This document shows positions 1 through 8,395 of a stretch of 64,000 nucleotides of DNA, one piece after another; the stretch's first letter is position 1, and each line of letters begins with the position of its first letter. The notes beneath the pieces are model-generated. The model did not search any database, was not told the DNA's origin, and saw only the letters and a program-made list of their open reading frames with translations. The stretch comes from Prauserella rugosa (GTDB taxonomy: Bacteria > Actinomycetota > Actinomycetes > Mycobacteriales > Pseudonocardiaceae). The stretch lies in the NCBI RefSeq assembly GCF_000719975.1, contig NZ_JOIJ01000002.1, forward strand, positions 248,001-312,000. Direction: 5' to 3'. The position numbers were made by a program, and so were the translations under genes.

Positions 1-998
1 ACCGACAGGACCTCACCCTTGGCGTGCTCGCCCATCAGGAAGACCGACGGGTACTTCATCGTCACCTTGGAGCCGATGTTGCCGTCGACCCACTCCATGG
101 TGGCGCCCTCTTCGGCCTTGGCCCGCTTGGTCACCAGGTTGTAGACGTTGTTCGACCAGTTCTGGATCGTCGTGTAGCGGCAGCGGCCGCCCTTCTTCAC
201 GATGATCTCCACGACCGCCGAGTGCAGCGAGTCGGACTGGTAGATCGGCGCCGTGCAGCCCTCGACGTAGTGCACGTACGCACCCTCGTCGACGATGATC
301 AGCGTCCGCTCGAACTGGCCCATGTTCTCGGTGTTGATGCGGAAGTAGGCCTGGAGCGGGATGTCGACGTGCACGCCCGGCGGCACGTAGATGAACGAGC
401 CTCCCGACCACACGGCGGTGTTCAGCGCGGAGAACTTGTTGTCACCGGCGGGGATGACGGACCCGAAGTGCTCCTTGAACAGCTCCGGGTGCTCACGCAG
501 CGCGGTGTCGGTGTCGAGGAACAGCACGCCCTGCGACTCCAGGTCCTCGCGGATCTGGTGGTAGACGACCTCCGACTCGTACTGCGCGGCGACACCGGCG
601 ACGAGCCGCTGCTTCTCCGCCTCGGGGATGCCCAGCTTGTCGTAGGTGTTCTTGATGTCGGTCGGCAGGTCGTCCCAGCTGGTGGCCTGCTTCTCGGTGG
701 AGCGCACGAAGTACTTGATGTTGTCGAAGTCGATGTCCGACAGATCCGCGCCCCAGTTGGGCATCGGCTTGCGCTCGAAGAGCTTGAGGGCCTTCAGGCG
801 TGCGTCGCGCATCCACTCGGGCTCGGACTTCTTCTCCGAGATGTCGGTGACGACATCCTCGTTGAGACCACGCCGAGCGCTCGCGCCCGCCGTGTCCGGG
901 TCCGACCAACCGAACGCGTAGTTGCCGAGAGACTCGATGGTCTCTTCCTGGCTCAAGGGCGTGGTGGTGGGATTGCGCTGCTCGGCAGCGGCAGTCAT
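1..998 (-). CDS. sufB: Fe-S cluster assembly protein SufB (partial, 3' end outside window)
   Basis: SufB forms the scaffold of the cytosolic SufBCD complex that builds Fe-S clusters. The 332 visible residues begin [19 protein letters not shown] and carry typical SufB stretches such as [36 protein letters not shown] and [16 protein letters not shown]. The protein runs off the left edge; the family is about 480 residues, so roughly the C-terminal third is missing, including the catalytic core end. The ATG overlaps the stop of sufR by four bases (ATGA), so the two are co-transcribed and translationally coupled. Identification is secure from sequence similarity and from the sufR-sufB order known in mycobacteria. 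Confidence 0.97.
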   Translation of the reverse strand, partial: MTAAAEQRNPTTTPLSQEETIESLGNYAFGWSDPDTAGASARRGLNEDVVTDISEKKSEPEWMRDARLKALKLFERKPMPNWGADLSDIDFDNIKYFVRSTEKQATSWDDLPTDIKNTYDKLGIPEAEKQRLVAGVAAQYESEVVYHQIREDLESQGVLFLDTDTALREHPELFKEHFGSVIPAGDNKFSALNTAVWSGGSFIYVPPGVHVDIPLQAYFRINTENMGQFERTLIIVDEGAYVHYVEGCTAPIYQSDSLHSAVVEIIVKKGGRCRYTTIQNWSNNVYNLVTKRAKAEEGATMEWVDGNIGSKVTMKYPSVFLMGEHAKGEVLS

Positions 999-1804
999 GT
1001 GGTCGTCCCTCCGTTCGGAGTTCGTGCTTCGTGCCCCGGCGTCGGGCCGGGCACGTGCGTGGTGCACACGGCATCGCCGCGTGCGATGGTGGCCAGTCGC
1101 TGCACGTGAGTGCCGAGCAACTGGGCGAACGCCTCGGTCTCGGCCTCGCACAGCTGCGGGAACTCCGCTGCGACGTGAGCCACCGGGCAGTGGTGCTGGC
1201 AGAGTTGCGCACCGGTGCCGGACGCGCCGGGGGCGTCCCCGGACTCCGACCCGGCCGCGCCGACCTCACGGGTCGACGCAGCGTAACCCTCCCTGGTCAA
1301 GACGGCTGCCAGGGCCTCCGCCTTGGCCGCGGGAGCACCCTCGTCGAGGATCTGCTCCCGGTACGGGTCGACGAGCGCCGCGACGCGCCGCTCGGCGAAC
1401 GCGCGAACCGCGTCCTCACCGACGTGCTCGGCGAGGAACCGGATCGCGGAGACCGCCAGGTCGTCGTAGGCATGACCGAACCGCGCCCTGCCCTGCTCGG
1501 TGAGCAGGAACAGCTTCGCGGGCCTGCCACGCCCCCGCCTGCCGCGCCGAGGCGCGTCCCTGGTCTCGGCCTCCTGGTCGGCCACCAGCGCGTCGAGGTG
1601 CCTGCGCACCGCGGTCGGACTGATGCCGAGCTGTTCGGCAACCGCCGCCGCGGTCATCGGGCCCTGCTCCAGCAGGACCCGTGCGACCTCGCCACGGGTG
1701 CTGCCGTCCGGACCACTCGGGGTTCCGGCAGGCAGCGCAGCGGGACCCGCGACCGTCGGTGGCGTGCCGCCACCCTGCTGGTCATCGTGCCCGCTGTTTT
1801 TCAC
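995..1804 (-). CDS. sufR: Fe-S sensing ArsR/DeoR-type repressor SufR
   Basis: Predicted repressor of the suf operon that senses its own Fe-S cluster. A winged helix-turn-helix near the N terminus reads [20 protein letters not shown] followed by [16 protein letters not shown]. The C-terminal part has the cysteine-rich cluster-binding region [21 protein letters not shown] prefer the GTG at 1804 (269 residues): the longer in-frame start at 1849 would put the palindrome at 1802-1816 inside the coding sequence. No clear Shine-Dalgarno precedes either start, so the choice is uncertain. It is divergent from mptB and overlaps sufB by ATGA, the same neighbourhood as Rv1460 in M. tuberculosis. Confidence 0.9.
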   Translation of the reverse strand: MKNSGHDDQQGGGTPPTVAGPAALPAGTPSGPDGSTRGEVARVLLEQGPMTAAAVAEQLGISPTAVRRHLDALVADQEAETRDAPRRGRRGRGRPAKLFLLTEQGRARFGHAYDDLAVSAIRFLAEHVGEDAVRAFAERRVAALVDPYREQILDEGAPAAKAEALAAVLTREGYAASTREVGAAGSESGDAPGASGTGAQLCQHHCPVAHVAAEFPQLCEAETEAFAQLLGTHVQRLATIARGDAVCTTHVPGPTPGHEARTPNGGTTT

Positions 1805-1816
1805 AACATAATTGTG
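1802..1816. promoter_or_regulatory. Candidate SufR operator
   Basis: A perfect palindrome CACAA-CATAA-TTGTG lies in an AT-rich island at the 5' end of sufR, inside otherwise GC-rich DNA. It also overlaps an AATTAT -10-like hexamer on the minus strand. Autoregulation of sufR through an inverted repeat at its own start is known in the family; binding here is inference. Confidence 0.6.
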
Positions 1817-1977
1817 TCGTATTTCCTCGCGGTGGGCAAAGGTGGCCACGCCGACCAGTGACCGGGCTCACCGAACACCCCGGTGCCGCGGCGTCCGCAC
1901 CGCCCTTCCGGCCGCGGGCGCACGGAGTGCCCGGCCGCCCGACACGGCCGCCGCCCGGTGGGGTGAGGCGGCATCGA

Positions 1978-1983
1978 TACGCT
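1978..1983 (+). promoter_or_regulatory. -10 box of leaderless mptB promoter
   Basis: TACGCT fits the actinobacterial TANNNT -10 and ends six bases before the GTG at 1990, placing the transcription start at or next to the start codon. No recognisable -35 element. Confidence 0.5.
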
Positions 1984-1989
1984 GCCCAC

Positions 1990-4098
1990 GTGGCATTCGG
2001 CAGGGCAGCACGGCGGCGCACCCGCACCGAGCGGGCAGCGGGCACGGGGGGCACGGGCGACGCGCAGGACCCGGCGGGCCGGCACGACGAGGGCGCCCCC
2101 GGCACCGGCGACAGCGCTCCCGGCACCGTCCGGCGCGGGGGGCGCGACGCGGAACCGCACCCCGACACCGCGGACGGCAGTGCGGACGGCAGTGCGGCGC
2201 CGCCGCACTCACCTGCGGGCACGGCGGCCGACGCCGGGTCCGGCACGGCTCCCGGCACGGCCGAGTCCGACGCACGAGTGACGGCGGAGACGTCTCAGCG
2301 ACGTTCCCTCGGCGCCTCGACCGTGTGGGTGCCCACCCGCTCCCCCGCGCATCCCGGCGACCGGCACCCGCTGACCGACGACGAGCGCCGCTCGGTGCGC
2401 ATGGTGCAGGGCTTCGGCACCGTCGGCTCGCTGATGCTCGCGTTCGGCTCGCTCGGCGCGGGCGCGGCACCGGTGCTGAACCCGGTCAACACCCTGCCCG
2501 TACTGCGCCTCTTCGCGCGCATTCCCACCGTGTCGCTGGCCGTGGCGTTCATCGGCATGCTCATGCTGATCATCGGCTGGCTCCTGCTCGGCCGCTTCGC
2601 CCGCCCCAGCCGGAAACGCATGGTGTGCCGCGGCGAACTGCACCGCACCCTGCTGCTGTGGATCGCCCCGCTGGTGGTGATCCCGCCGGTGTTCACTCGC
2701 GACCCCTACGTCTACCTGGGCCAGAGTGAGGTCCTGACCCGCGGGATGGACCCGTACCAGTTCGGCCCCGAGGTGCTCGGCAACGACGACCCGCTCGTGG
2801 TGGGGGTCGCCAACATCTGGCGCGACACACCCGCACCGTACGGCCCGCTGTTCCTGCGCATCGGCAGTTGGATCACCGGCTTCACCGGCGAGCACGTCTC
2901 GGGCGGGATCCTGCTGTTCCGCCTGCTGACCCTGGTGGGCCTCGGGGTGATCGTGTGGGTGCTGCCGCGACTGGCCGACCGGTTCGGCGTCCCGCCCAGC
3001 ACCGCCCTGTGGCTGGGCGTGGCCAACCCGCTCGTGCTGTTCCACATCGTCGGCGGTGCCCACAACGACGCCATCGGCATCGGCCTCATGCTCCTGGGCC
3101 TGGAGGTCGGACTGCGCAGACTGCCCTACCGCGTGCGCGGCGACTCGCCGCCGCCCCTGGTCAAGGGCGAGCTGCGCTACATCGTGCTCGGCGCGGCCAT
3201 CATCACCGTGGCCGCCGCGGTGAAGGTGCACGCGATCGTGGCGCTCGGATTCTTCGGGGTGATGATCGCCAGGCGCTGGTACGGCGGCATCAAGGACCTG
3301 CTCAAGGCCGCCGCCCTCATGCTGGCGGTCTCCGCCGTCGTGATGACGGCCGTGACCTACGGGGTGGGGCTCGACTACGGCTGGGTCAACGGATTGAGCA
3401 CCCCCACGAAGCTGTGGAACTGGATCGCCCCCACCTCCGAGATCGGGCAGCTGGGCGGTGTCCTCGGTATCGCGCTCGGGCTCGGCAACCACACCGGCGG
3501 CATCATCTCGGTCCTTGCCGTGATCAGCTACCTCGTGGCCGGAGCGATCACCGTCAAGTTCCTCTGGGACAGCCTCCACTGGCGGTACCGGCCGATGATC
3601 GGCCTCGGTGTGTCCCTCGGCGCGGTGATGCTGTTGCACGTCGCCATGCAGCCCTGGTGGCTGCTGTGGGCGATCATCCCGCTCGCTGCGTCGGCGGGCA
3701 CGTCGCGGTTCCGCGTGGTGGCCACCGGGATGACCGTCGTGCTGTCGCTGCTCGTGCCGCCCAACGGCAGCCCGTTCGACGGCAGGCTCTACACGCTCCC
3801 GCAGGCCTACTTCGCGGGCGGACTCGTCGTGCTCGGCGCGCTGGCGCTGCTGTGGTGGCGCGCACCGTCGGTGCTGTTCGCCCGTACCGACCCGGCCGAC
3901 CTGCTGCACCCGGTGCCGTCGCGGACGTCCCTGAGGCACCGCCGGTCCCGCCAGCACGGACCCGGGAACGGCGCCGCCGGCGCCGACGCCGACGCCGGGA
4001 AGCCGACCACGGGGCGTGCCGAGCGGACCGCCGCCCCACCTGCCGAGGCCAGCGGCGCCGCACCCAGACCCGACGACCCCGCCTCGACGCCGTCCTGA
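1990..4098 (+). CDS. mptB: Polyprenol-phosphomannose-dependent alpha-1,6-mannosyltransferase MptB-like
   Basis: Integral membrane GT-C glycosyltransferase expected to extend the alpha-1,6-mannan core of lipomannan/lipoarabinomannan from polyprenol-phosphate-mannose on the outer face of the membrane. About a dozen hydrophobic segments follow residue 140, e.g. GTVGSLMLAFGSLGAGAAPV and VSLAVAFIGMLMLIIGWLLL; the loop TRDPYVYLGQSEVLTRGMDP holds the acidic residue typical of the first GT-C loop. The GTG at 1990 (702 residues) is chosen because of the leaderless promoter; a GTG at 1963 is also in frame. The first ~135 and last ~55 residues are Gly/Ala/Asp/Thr-rich and look disordered, making the protein longer than usual (~500-560). 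Synteny with Rv1459c next to sufR supports the call. Confidence 0.85.
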   Translation: MAFGRAARRRTRTERAAGTGGTGDAQDPAGRHDEGAPGTGDSAPGTVRRGGRDAEPHPDTADGSADGSAAPPHSPAGTAADAGSGTAPGTAESDARVTAETSQRRSLGASTVWVPTRSPAHPGDRHPLTDDERRSVRMVQGFGTVGSLMLAFGSLGAGAAPVLNPVNTLPVLRLFARIPTVSLAVAFIGMLMLIIGWLLLGRFARPSRKRMVCRGELHRTLLLWIAPLVVIPPVFTRDPYVYLGQSEVLTRGMDPYQFGPEVLGNDDPLVVGVANIWRDTPAPYGPLFLRIGSWITGFTGEHVSGGILLFRLLTLVGLGVIVWVLPRLADRFGVPPSTALWLGVANPLVLFHIVGGAHNDAIGIGLMLLGLEVGLRRLPYRVRGDSPPPLVKGELRYIVLGAAIITVAAAVKVHAIVALGFFGVMIARRWYGGIKDLLKAAALMLAVSAVVMTAVTYGVGLDYGWVNGLSTPTKLWNWIAPTSEIGQLGGVLGIALGLGNHTGGIISVLAVISYLVAGAITVKFLWDSLHWRYRPMIGLGVSLGAVMLLHVAMQPWWLLWAIIPLAASAGTSRFRVVATGMTVVLSLLVPPNGSPFDGRLYTLPQAYFAGGLVVLGALALLWWRAPSVLFARTDPADLLHPVPSRTSLRHRRSRQHGPGNGAAGADADAGKPTTGRAERTAAPPAEASGAAPRPDDPASTPS

Positions 4099-4204
4099 CC
4101 GCAGACTGTCCCGACCCGACCCCGGCCGCGGCGCGCTGGTCTGGGCGAATGTGCCCGGCCTCGCAGCTCGGCCAGGGCGACGCGACCGACGGGCTCGCAC
4201 GCCG

Positions 4205-4210
4205 TACCCT
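4205..4210 (+). promoter_or_regulatory. -10 box of leaderless ABC transporter promoter
   Basis: TACCCT ends eight bases before the GTG at 4219; no Shine-Dalgarno lies between. This decides the GTG rather than the upstream in-frame TTG at 4210, which overlaps the hexamer. Confidence 0.5.
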
Positions 4211-4218
4211 TGACCTTC

Positions 4219-5145
4219 GTGAATGCTGCGGCCGTCGAGATCACCGGTCTGGTGAAGCGCTTCGGATCGGTCACCGCCGTCGACGGGCTCGACCTGAAGA
4301 TGCCGCGGGGCGTCATCCTCGCGCTCCTGGGCCCCAACGGCGCGGGCAAGACGACCACCGTCGAGATCTGCGAGGGTTTCCGCCGCCCCGACGCGGGCAC
4401 GGTGCACGTCCTCGGACTCGATCCCGCTCGCGAGGCCGCCGCACTGCGCCCGCGGATCGGCGTCATGCCGCAGGGCGGAGGCGCCTACCCCGGCGTGCGC
4501 GCCGAGGAGATGCTGCGCCTGGTCGCCGCGTGCGCCGCCCACCCCCTCGATCCGGCCTGGCTGCTCGACGTGCTCGGCCTCGACACGGCGCGGCGGACAC
4601 CGTTCAAACGCCTCTCCGGAGGCCAACAGCAGCGGCTGTCCCTGGCGTGCGCCATCGTCGGCAGGCCCGAGCTGGTGTTCCTCGACGAGCCCACCGCGGG
4701 CATGGACCCCCAGGCGCGGCGTCTGGTGTGGCAGCTGCTCGACGCGTTACGGGCCGACGGCGTGAGCGTGCTGCTGACCACCCATCTGATGGAGGAGGCC
4801 GAGTCACTCGCCGACGACGTCGTCATCGTCGACGGCGGCACCGTGATCGCCCAGGGCTCGCCGAACGCGCTCACCGCCGAGCACGCCGAGGACGCCCAAC
4901 TGCGCTTCCGCGCCCGCCCCGGACTCGACACGCGCCTGCTGACCGCCGCGCTGCCCGAGGGCTATCTCGTGCGCGAATCGAGCCCCGGCGCCTACCGCGT
5001 GACCGGCTTCGTCGACCCCCAGGTCGTCTCCACCGTCACCTCGTGGTGCGCCCAGCAGGGTGTGCTCGCCGAGGAACTGCACGTCGGCAGGCGCGACCTC
5101 GAAGAGGTCTTCCTGGAGCTGACCGGACGGGAGCTGCGCGCATGA
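4219..5145 (+). CDS. ABC transporter ATP-binding protein
   Basis: Cytoplasmic ATPase of an ABC-2 type exporter (DrrA/CcmA-like group). Walker A GPNGAGKT at residues 38-45, signature LSGGQQQRL from residue 132, Walker B LVFLDEP with D156-E157, and the H-loop in LLTTHLMEEAE. A C-terminal extension of about 90 residues follows the nucleotide-binding domain, as in drug/daunorubicin exporter ATPases. Its stop overlaps the ATG of the permease gene (ATGA), so both subunits are made together. Orthologous position to Rv1458c; substrate unknown. The neighbourhood of mptB and ctaA does not settle whether it exports a lipid, a drug or an envelope precursor. Confidence 0.93.
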   Translation: MNAAAVEITGLVKRFGSVTAVDGLDLKMPRGVILALLGPNGAGKTTTVEICEGFRRPDAGTVHVLGLDPAREAAALRPRIGVMPQGGGAYPGVRAEEMLRLVAACAAHPLDPAWLLDVLGLDTARRTPFKRLSGGQQQRLSLACAIVGRPELVFLDEPTAGMDPQARRLVWQLLDALRADGVSVLLTTHLMEEAESLADDVVIVDGGTVIAQGSPNALTAEHAEDAQLRFRARPGLDTRLLTAALPEGYLVRESSPGAYRVTGFVDPQVVSTVTSWCAQQGVLAEELHVGRRDLEEVFLELTGRELRA

Positions 5146-5933
5146 CCACGTCACCGTTCCCCGCGGGCACGTTCACGCCCGCACCCGGTCGCGGACGCCT
5201 GGGCCGCATGCTGCTGACCCACGCCCGCGTCGAAACGGCGCTGACCCTGCGGCACGGCGAGCAGATCCTGCTGACGCTCCTCATCCCGCTCGCCATGCTC
5301 ATCGGCCTGAGCCTGCTCGACATCCTGCCCGCGGGCGACCTCGCGGGCATGGAACGCGTCGACTGGATCACCCCGCGCATCCTCACCCTCGCCGTCCTGT
5401 CGTCGGCGTTCACGGGACAGGCCATCGCGCTCAGTTTCGACCGCCGCTACGGCGTGCTCAAACGCCTGTCGGCGACCGCGCTGCCGCGCTGGCTGCTGGT
5501 CGCAGGCCGCCTCGTCGCCGCACTCGTCGTGGTGGCGTTGCAGGTCCTCGTGCTCGGCGTCGTCGCCGCGTTGCTGGGGTGGTCGCCGTCGACGGCGGGC
5601 ATCGCGTTCGCGGTCGCGCTCGTCGTACTCGGCACCGTGTGCTTCGGCGCGCTCGGCGTCCTGCTCGGCGGCGCGCTCCGTGCCGAGGCCGTGCTGGCGC
5701 TGGCCAACATCGTGTGGTTCGTGCTGCTGCTGGCGGGCGGGATCCTCATGGTGCCCTCCGCGCTGCCCGACACCTACGCGGCGATCGTCACGTTCCTGCC
5801 CTCCGGCGCACTCGCCGAAGGACTGCACGCCGCGCTGGTCGACGGCACCTTCTCGGGCGCGTCCTGCGCCGTCCTCGCCTGCTGGGCCGCCGTCGCCGCC
5901 GCCGTGGCCGCGAAGACCACCAAACTCACCTGA
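5142..5933 (+). CDS. ABC-2 type transporter permease
   Basis: Membrane subunit partner of the preceding ATPase, 263 residues. About six hydrophobic segments can be picked out, for instance ILLTLLIPLAMLIGLSLLDI, LVAALVVVALQVLVLGVVAA and IVWFVLLLAGGILMVPSALP. The N-terminal ~25 residues are cytoplasmic and Pro/Gly/Arg-rich. The ATG overlaps the ATPase stop by four bases. Position matches Rv1457c. Substrate cannot be inferred from the sequence. Confidence 0.9.
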   Translation: MTTSPFPAGTFTPAPGRGRLGRMLLTHARVETALTLRHGEQILLTLLIPLAMLIGLSLLDILPAGDLAGMERVDWITPRILTLAVLSSAFTGQAIALSFDRRYGVLKRLSATALPRWLLVAGRLVAALVVVALQVLVLGVVAALLGWSPSTAGIAFAVALVVLGTVCFGALGVLLGGALRAEAVLALANIVWFVLLLAGGILMVPSALPDTYAAIVTFLPSGALAEGLHAALVDGTFSGASCAVLACWAAVAAAVAAKTTKLT

Positions 5934-5960
5934 CCGGTTCTCCCACCGTCACCCGGAGGC

Positions 5961-6038
5961 ACGCGCTCCGCGCGGCCAACTACGGCCAGCCCCTCTCCAG
6001 CCACCACCCATACGGACGCGCTCCGCGCGGCCAACTAC
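5961..6038 (+). repeat. Pair of perfect 23-bp direct repeats upstream of ctaA
   Basis: Bases 5961-5983 and 6016-6038 are identical (period 55). Each copy contains GCGC-TCC-GCGC, a short hairpin. The second copy runs into the -10 box of ctaA (6036-6041). Confidence 0.85.
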
Positions 6039-6041
6039 TAT
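6036..6041 (+). promoter_or_regulatory. -10 box of leaderless ctaA promoter
   Basis: TACTAT ends seven bases before the GTG at 6049. It overlaps the last three bases of the second 23-bp repeat, so the repeat could position a regulator on the promoter. Confidence 0.55.
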
Positions 6042-6048
6042 TTGTAGT

Positions 6049-7044
6049 GTGAGCGCATTCGTGGAGCGGTTGTCCTCGCTCGTCGGCCGCATGCCGTACC
6101 CGTCCAGGGCGGTGCAGCGCGCCGTCGCGATCGCCGCCATCGTCACCCAGGGCGGCATCGGGGTCACCGGCTCGATCGTGCGAGTCACCGGCTCCGGTCT
6201 CGGCTGCCCGACGTGGCCGCAGTGCTTCCCCGGAAGCATGTTCCCGGTCGAACATCCCGAGTACGAGACGTTCAACCAGTGGATCGAGTTCGGCAACCGG
6301 CTGCTGACCGGCATCGTCGGCATCGTCGCTGCCCTCTGCGTGCTCATCGCCTGGCGGATCCGCATCGCCCACCCGGAACGCACCCGCCTGCTCGCCCTCG
6401 CCTGGACCATGCCGGGCGGGGTGGTCGCGCAGGCCGTCATCGGCGGCATCACCGTCGTCACCGGCCTGCTGTGGTGGACGGTCGCCATCCACTTCCTCGC
6501 CTCGGCCGTTCTCGTCTGGCTGGCCACCCACCTGCTGCACGCCTTCAACGAGGGCGACGACGAACCCCGCTGGCAGCTGCCCGGCCACAGCAGGGTCCTG
6601 ATGCGCGTGCTCGTCGCGGCACTGGCCGCCCTCCTCGTCGCCGGCACGACCGTCACCGGAGCCGGACCGCACGGCGGCGACCCCGACACCCCGCGGTTCG
6701 ACGCGCCGATCGAGACCCTGTCGTTCATCCACGGCGCCATGCTCGTGGTGTACCTGGCCGCCCTCGCCGCGATGGGCGCCGAGTGGTGGCGCAACCGCAC
6801 CAACTCCCGCGTCACCCGCTCCCTGTGGCGCCGGTACGCCGCCGTCTGGGTCGTGGCGCTCGCGCAGGGCGCGCTCGGCAGCGTCCAGTACGCCCTCGGC
6901 GTCCCCGAGGAACTGGTGTCGTTCCATGTCCTCGGCTCCGCCGCGGTCATCGTGGCCACCGCGGCCCTGTGGTGCGGCGCCCGCGACCGCGGCCCCGTCG
7001 TCGACCGCGTCCCCGCCGCGACGACGACCACCGCCTCGCACTGA
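6049..7044 (+). CDS. ctaA: Heme A synthase CtaA (COX15/CtaA)
   Basis: Membrane enzyme that oxidises the C8 methyl of heme O to a formyl group, giving heme A for cytochrome aa3 oxidase. 331 residues with about eight membrane segments. The first loop has the conserved cysteine pair in GLGCPTWPQCFPG and the EHPEYETFNQWIEFGNRLLTG-type Glu/Asn/Arg region; heme-ligand histidines appear in VAIHFLASAV, SFIHGAMLV and SFHVLGSAAV. GTG start chosen by the leaderless promoter. Its substrate-providing partner ctaB lies 7 kb downstream on the other strand. Synteny with Rv1456c. Confidence 0.95.
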   Translation: MSAFVERLSSLVGRMPYPSRAVQRAVAIAAIVTQGGIGVTGSIVRVTGSGLGCPTWPQCFPGSMFPVEHPEYETFNQWIEFGNRLLTGIVGIVAALCVLIAWRIRIAHPERTRLLALAWTMPGGVVAQAVIGGITVVTGLLWWTVAIHFLASAVLVWLATHLLHAFNEGDDEPRWQLPGHSRVLMRVLVAALAALLVAGTTVTGAGPHGGDPDTPRFDAPIETLSFIHGAMLVVYLAALAAMGAEWWRNRTNSRVTRSLWRRYAAVWVVALAQGALGSVQYALGVPEELVSFHVLGSAAVIVATAALWCGARDRGPVVDRVPAATTTTASH

Positions 7045-7383
7045 CGTCGCACCGAGGCACAGAAACACCGAGGCACAGAGGTACGGAGGCACGGAGACCC
7101 CGCCTCGGAACACGGATCCCGCCGCGCGCGGGCACCCCACACGAGGACCTTTCACGTTCCGGACGTCGCGCCCGGCCGGTGCCGCGGCCGTCCGGAGTCG
7201 TTCACTGCGCTGTTCGCGCCCGAGGACCGACCGTTCGGTCACGTGTCATCACAGTGCCGCCCATCCGAGCGGGTTCGGCCGGTACTCTGCAAGACGCTGT
7301 TCTCCGGTTCCCGGCGCCTCCCCGGCGCGCCCGGGCGAGTCCCCATCCCCCACCCGACGTTCCGAGACGAGGTCCGCACGCCC
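7045..7383. other. Intergenic region ctaA-desaturase
   Basis: 339 bases without a supported gene. It holds the 16-bp tandem repeat just after ctaA and a TACTCT -10-like hexamer at 7283-7288 that could drive the desaturase from a leader of about 90 bases. No clear terminator for ctaA was seen. Confidence 0.5.
7050..7097 (+). repeat. 16-bp tandem repeat after ctaA
   Basis: Three units with period 16 start five bases after the ctaA stop: CACCGAGGCACAGAAA, CACCGAGGCACAGAGG, TACGGAGGCACGGAGA. The first two share 14 identical bases; the third is degenerate. Confidence 0.75.
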
Positions 7384-8328
7384 ATGAGCACTGCCGAACA
7401 GGCGCCCGAGACCACCGCAGGGCCCAAACCCCTTCTGGGTGAGGCCCGCACGACCGGACAGATGCTGGTCCTGAAAACCTTCCTGCTCGTCCCCTTCGTC
7501 GCCCTGCTCGTGGCGGTGCCGTTCGCGTGGGGTTGGGGACTGAGCTGGCTCGATCTGGGCCTTGCCGCCGCGTTCTACACGCTCGGCACGCTGGGTGTGA
7601 CCGTCGGATACCACCGCTACTTCACCCACGGCGCCTTCAAGACGGGCCGCCCGCTGCGCATCGCGCTCGCCATCGCAGGCAGCATGGCCGTGCAGGGCTC
7701 GGTCATCTTCTGGGTCGCGAGCCACCGCAGGCACCACGCGTTCGCCGACCGCGAGGGTGACCCGCACTCGCCGTGGCTGTTCGGCACCTCCCCCGGCGCG
7801 CTGCTGCGGGGCTTCTGGCACGCCCACATGGGCTGGATGTTCAAGCGCGACGTGACCAACTACCAGCGATTCGCTCCCGACCTGCTGGCCGACCAGGACC
7901 TCAAGATCGTCAACCGGTTCTTCGCGCTGTGGATCGTCGCCAGCCTCGCCCTTCCCGCGCTCATCGGCGGGCTGCTCACGTGGTCGTGGTGGGGCGCGGT
8001 GACGGCGTTCTTCTGGGCCGGGCTGGTCCGCATCGCGTTCTCCCACCACGTGACGTGGTCGGTCAACTCGGTGTGCCACATGGTCGGCGAGCGCCCGTTC
8101 GCCAGCCGGGACAAGGCGGCCAACTTCTGGCCGCTGGCGATCCTGTCCATGGGCGAGTCGTGGCACAACTCCCACCACGCCGACCCGACGTGCGCCCGCC
8201 ACGGTGTGCTGCGTGGTCAGCTGGACATCTCCGCCCGCCTGATCTGGATCTTCGAGAAGCTGGGCTGGGTGCGGAACGTGCGCTGGCCGCGGGCCGAACG
8301 TCTCGCCGCCAAGCGCGTCGCCGCCTGA
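7384..8328 (+). CDS. Membrane acyl-CoA/acyl-lipid desaturase (stearoyl-CoA 9-desaturase type)
   Basis: Membrane di-iron enzyme introducing a double bond into fatty acyl chains, 314 residues. All three histidine boxes are present: HRYFTH at residues 77-82, HRRHH at 114-118 and WHNSHH with H261/H264/H265. Paired hydrophobic helices flank them (FLLVPFVALLVAVPFAWGWG; ALWIVASLALPALIGGLLTW). The ATG at 7384 is preceded by a weak GAGG at about 14 bases spacing. A strong hairpin follows the stop, separating it from the convergent ATP-grasp gene. Position of the double bond and the carrier cannot be read from sequence. Confidence 0.93.
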   Translation: MSTAEQAPETTAGPKPLLGEARTTGQMLVLKTFLLVPFVALLVAVPFAWGWGLSWLDLGLAAAFYTLGTLGVTVGYHRYFTHGAFKTGRPLRIALAIAGSMAVQGSVIFWVASHRRHHAFADREGDPHSPWLFGTSPGALLRGFWHAHMGWMFKRDVTNYQRFAPDLLADQDLKIVNRFFALWIVASLALPALIGGLLTWSWWGAVTAFFWAGLVRIAFSHHVTWSVNSVCHMVGERPFASRDKAANFWPLAILSMGESWHNSHHADPTCARHGVLRGQLDISARLIWIFEKLGWVRNVRWPRAERLAAKRVAA

Positions 8329-8333
8329 GCCGC

Positions 8334-8369
8334 CGCGCGGAGTCCGCCGTCGCCGGTGGGCTCCGCGCG
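8334..8369. terminator. Bidirectional hairpin terminator
   Basis: CGCGCGGAG at 8334-8342 pairs with CTCCGCGCG at 8361-8369; six further pairs inside (two G-T) give a 15-bp stem with loop GTCGCC. It sits between convergent genes and lacks a T tract, as is common in actinobacteria. Confidence 0.75.
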
Positions 8370-8395
8370 CGTGCCGGTCCGGCCGGGCGGGTCCC

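Noticed and set aside
2209..4626. Minus-strand open frame of 805 codons opposite mptB and the ABC ATPase
   Set aside because: Runs across two genes and their intergenic promoter; Gln/Glu/His/Arg-rich shadow without domains.
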